From positions 1 to 6,438 of the forward strand of contig CANHBY010000083.1 in assembly GCA_947458895.1 (NCBI GenBank): a stretch of 6,438 nt of DNA. The letters are read 5' to 3'. This document shows positions 4,996 through 6,438 of the stretch, piece by piece. The notes under the pieces are model-generated. The model ran no database searches. It was given only the letters and a program-made list of their open reading frames with translations, and was not told where the DNA came from. The number at the start of each line of letters is the position of its first letter. Positions within the stretch are counted from its first letter, which is position 1. Position numbers and translations under genes: made by a program. The stretch is from Burkholderiales bacterium. GTDB taxonomy: Bacteria > Pseudomonadota > Gammaproteobacteria > Burkholderiales > Burkholderiaceae_C.

Positions 4996-6399
4996 ATGAG
5001 CACGGATCTTTGGCGCAGAGGCTGCGAGCGGTTGGCCGCCGAACTGCCGGAACAACAATTCAACACTTGGATTCGCCCCCTGCCTGAGGCGAGTGTGAGC
5101 GACGAAGGCGATGAAGAGGCGGTCGTCACCCTGAAGGTGCCCAATCGGTTCAAGCTGGACTGGATTCGAAACCAATACGGCAACCGCATCCAGGCCGTGC
5201 TGAGCGAGCTGGCCGGCAAGCCGGTTCGCCTCGAGATTGCGCTGGCACCCGCACCGCCTGCGCCCCCCAGCGCCCGCTCGAATGGGTCTGTGCCGATGAC
5301 CCCAGGGGCGCCAAATGCACAGCTGGCAGGCTCAGCCACAGAGCCGGCGGCCGCGGCGCCTACAGCACCCGCTGCGTCACGGTCGCGCCTCAACAGCGCC
5401 CTGACTTTCGAAACACTGGTGCCCGGGCGCGCCAATCAAATGGCACGCACAGCCGCACTGCATGTGGCCGGCGCACCGGGTGCGATGTACAACCCCCTGT
5501 TCATCTACGGCGGCGTTGGCTTGGGCAAGACCCACTTGATTCATGCAGTGGGCAATGCCTTGCTGCACGACAACCCCAATGCGCGCATCTTGTATCTGCA
5601 CGCTGAACAGTTCATCACCGATGTGGTGAAGAACTACCAGCGCAAGACCTTCGACGAGCTCAAGGCCAAATACCACTCTCTCGATCTGCTGCTCATTGAC
5701 GATGTGCAATTTTTTGCCGGCAAAGAGCGAACGCAGGAAGAGTTTTTCAACGCCTTCGAGGCGCTGCTGGCCAAGCGCGCGCACATCATCATGACCAGCG
5801 ACACCTACCCCAAGGGACTGGTGGACATTGATGAGCGGCTGACCTCACGCTTCGATGCCGGTTTGACGGTGGCGATTGAGCCACCAGAGTTGGAAATGCG
5901 CGTGGCCATCTTGATGCGCAAGTCCATCGCCGAAGGCAGCCCGATGCCGGAAGATGTGGCCTTCTTCGTGGCCAAGAATGTGCGGGCCAACGTGCGTGAA
6001 CTGGAAGGCGCGCTGCGCAAGGTGCTGGCTTACGCGCGTTTTAGCCAAAAGGAAATCAACATCCAGTTGGCACGCGAGGCCCTGAAAGACTTGCTGTCCA
6101 TCCAAAATCGTCAGATTGGCGTGGAGAATATTCAAAAGACCGTGGCCGATTTTTACAAGATCAAAGTGGCCGACATGTACTCCAAAAAGCGGCCTGCCAG
6201 CATTGCCCGCCCGCGCCAAATCGCGATGTACCTGGCCAAAGAAATGACGCAAAAGAGCCTGCCCGAGATCGGCGAATTATTCGGGGGTCGCGACCACACG
6301 ACGGTGCTGCATGCCGTTCGAAAAGTGGGTGGTGAACGGCAAAAAGACTCCGAGCTCAATCAGCAGCTGCACGTCTTGGAACAAACGCTCAAAGGATGA
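4996..6399 (+). CDS. dnaA: Chromosomal replication initiator protein DnaA
   Basis: DnaA binds DnaA boxes at oriC, oligomerises with ATP and melts the origin to load the DnaB helicase. The 467-aa product has the full family layout. Domain I (about 1-80) includes L-W-R-R-G-C-E-R-L and F-N-T-W-I-R-P-L. An Ala/Pro-rich linker follows (about 84-130). The AAA+ domain III has Walker [10 protein letters not shown] (172-180), Walker B LLIDD (232-236), sensor 1 IIMTSD (264-269), the arginine finger Arg285 and sensor-2 Arg334. Domain IV carries the box-binding signature [11 protein letters not shown] (430-440). The ATG at 4996 is chosen over an in-frame GTG at 4918, because it gives the family N-terminus and the GTG lies within the perfect DnaA box. 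No good Shine-Dalgarno sequence precedes it. The 39 bases after the stop contain nothing recognisable. Confidence 0.98.
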   Translation: MSTDLWRRGCERLAAELPEQQFNTWIRPLPEASVSDEGDEEAVVTLKVPNRFKLDWIRNQYGNRIQAVLSELAGKPVRLEIALAPAPPAPPSARSNGSVPMTPGAPNAQLAGSATEPAAAAPTAPAASRSRLNSALTFETLVPGRANQMARTAALHVAGAPGAMYNPLFIYGGVGLGKTHLIHAVGNALLHDNPNARILYLHAEQFITDVVKNYQRKTFDELKAKYHSLDLLLIDDVQFFAGKERTQEEFFNAFEALLAKRAHIIMTSDTYPKGLVDIDERLTSRFDAGLTVAIEPPELEMRVAILMRKSIAEGSPMPEDVAFFVAKNVRANVRELEGALRKVLAYARFSQKEINIQLAREALKDLLSIQNRQIGVENIQKTVADFYKIKVADMYSKKRPASIARPRQIAMYLAKEMTQKSLPEIGELFGGRDHTTVLHAVRKVGGERQKDSELNQQLHVLEQTLKG

Positions 6400-6438
6400 T
6401 GTCCCTGCGCTGCCCCGCCGCCCACTCGCCCTCGCCCA

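Noticed and set aside
4693..5435. Minus-strand frames opposite the dnaA 5' part (4693-5175 and 4968-5435).
   Set aside because: They are antisense to conserved dnaA sequence and its control region, with no recognisable product.
6399..6438. ATG overlapping the dnaA stop, open to the window end.
   Set aside because: The 13 visible codons do not resemble the DnaN N-terminus and are too short to support a gene; dnaN is expected further right.

Overview
The window covers the chromosomal replication-origin neighbourhood of a Gram-negative bacterium, most likely a betaproteobacterium of the order Burkholderiales and perhaps Comamonadaceae. The evidence is the order dnaA / rpmH-rnpA-yidD-yidC-mnmE, the moderately high GC content, an RnpA with a long internal insertion, and a YidC with a long periplasmic domain. 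The family-level placement is inference from remembered homologues, since no search could be run.

Right part (about 4546-6438): dnaA reads rightward and rpmH leftward. The 315-bp divergent gap between them (4681-4995) is the expected oriC/dnaA-promoter region. It contains one perfect DnaA box (4917-4925), a second imperfect box just before the dnaA start, a good -10 element for dnaA, a candidate rpmH promoter and an inverted repeat. Only 39 bp follow dnaA, and dnaN is not reached.

Centre (431-4680, all minus strand): rpmH (ribosomal protein bL34), rnpA (RNase P protein), yidD (insertion-efficiency factor) and yidC (membrane insertase) lie 21 bp, 7 bp and minus 4 bp apart, a classic operon with likely translational coupling. 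After a 179-bp gap with a strong stem-loop comes mnmE (tRNA U34 modification GTPase), ending in the family's C-terminal FCIGK. The rnpA insertion carries two near-perfect DnaA boxes facing each other.

Left edge (1-430): directly behind the mnmE stop codon the character changes. There is an AT-rich stretch, three 7-bp repeats at exactly 10-bp spacing, a promoter overlapping GGTACAC repeats, and the first 85 codons of a P4-type tyrosine-recombinase integrase running off the left end. This is the signature of a mobile element integrated at the 3' end of mnmE, the same target used by Salmonella genomic island 1 (SGI1). Most of the element is outside the window, so its cargo is unknown. The rest of the window is conserved housekeeping DNA. 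The element boundary is the most interesting part, followed by the DnaA-box-like sites inside rnpA.
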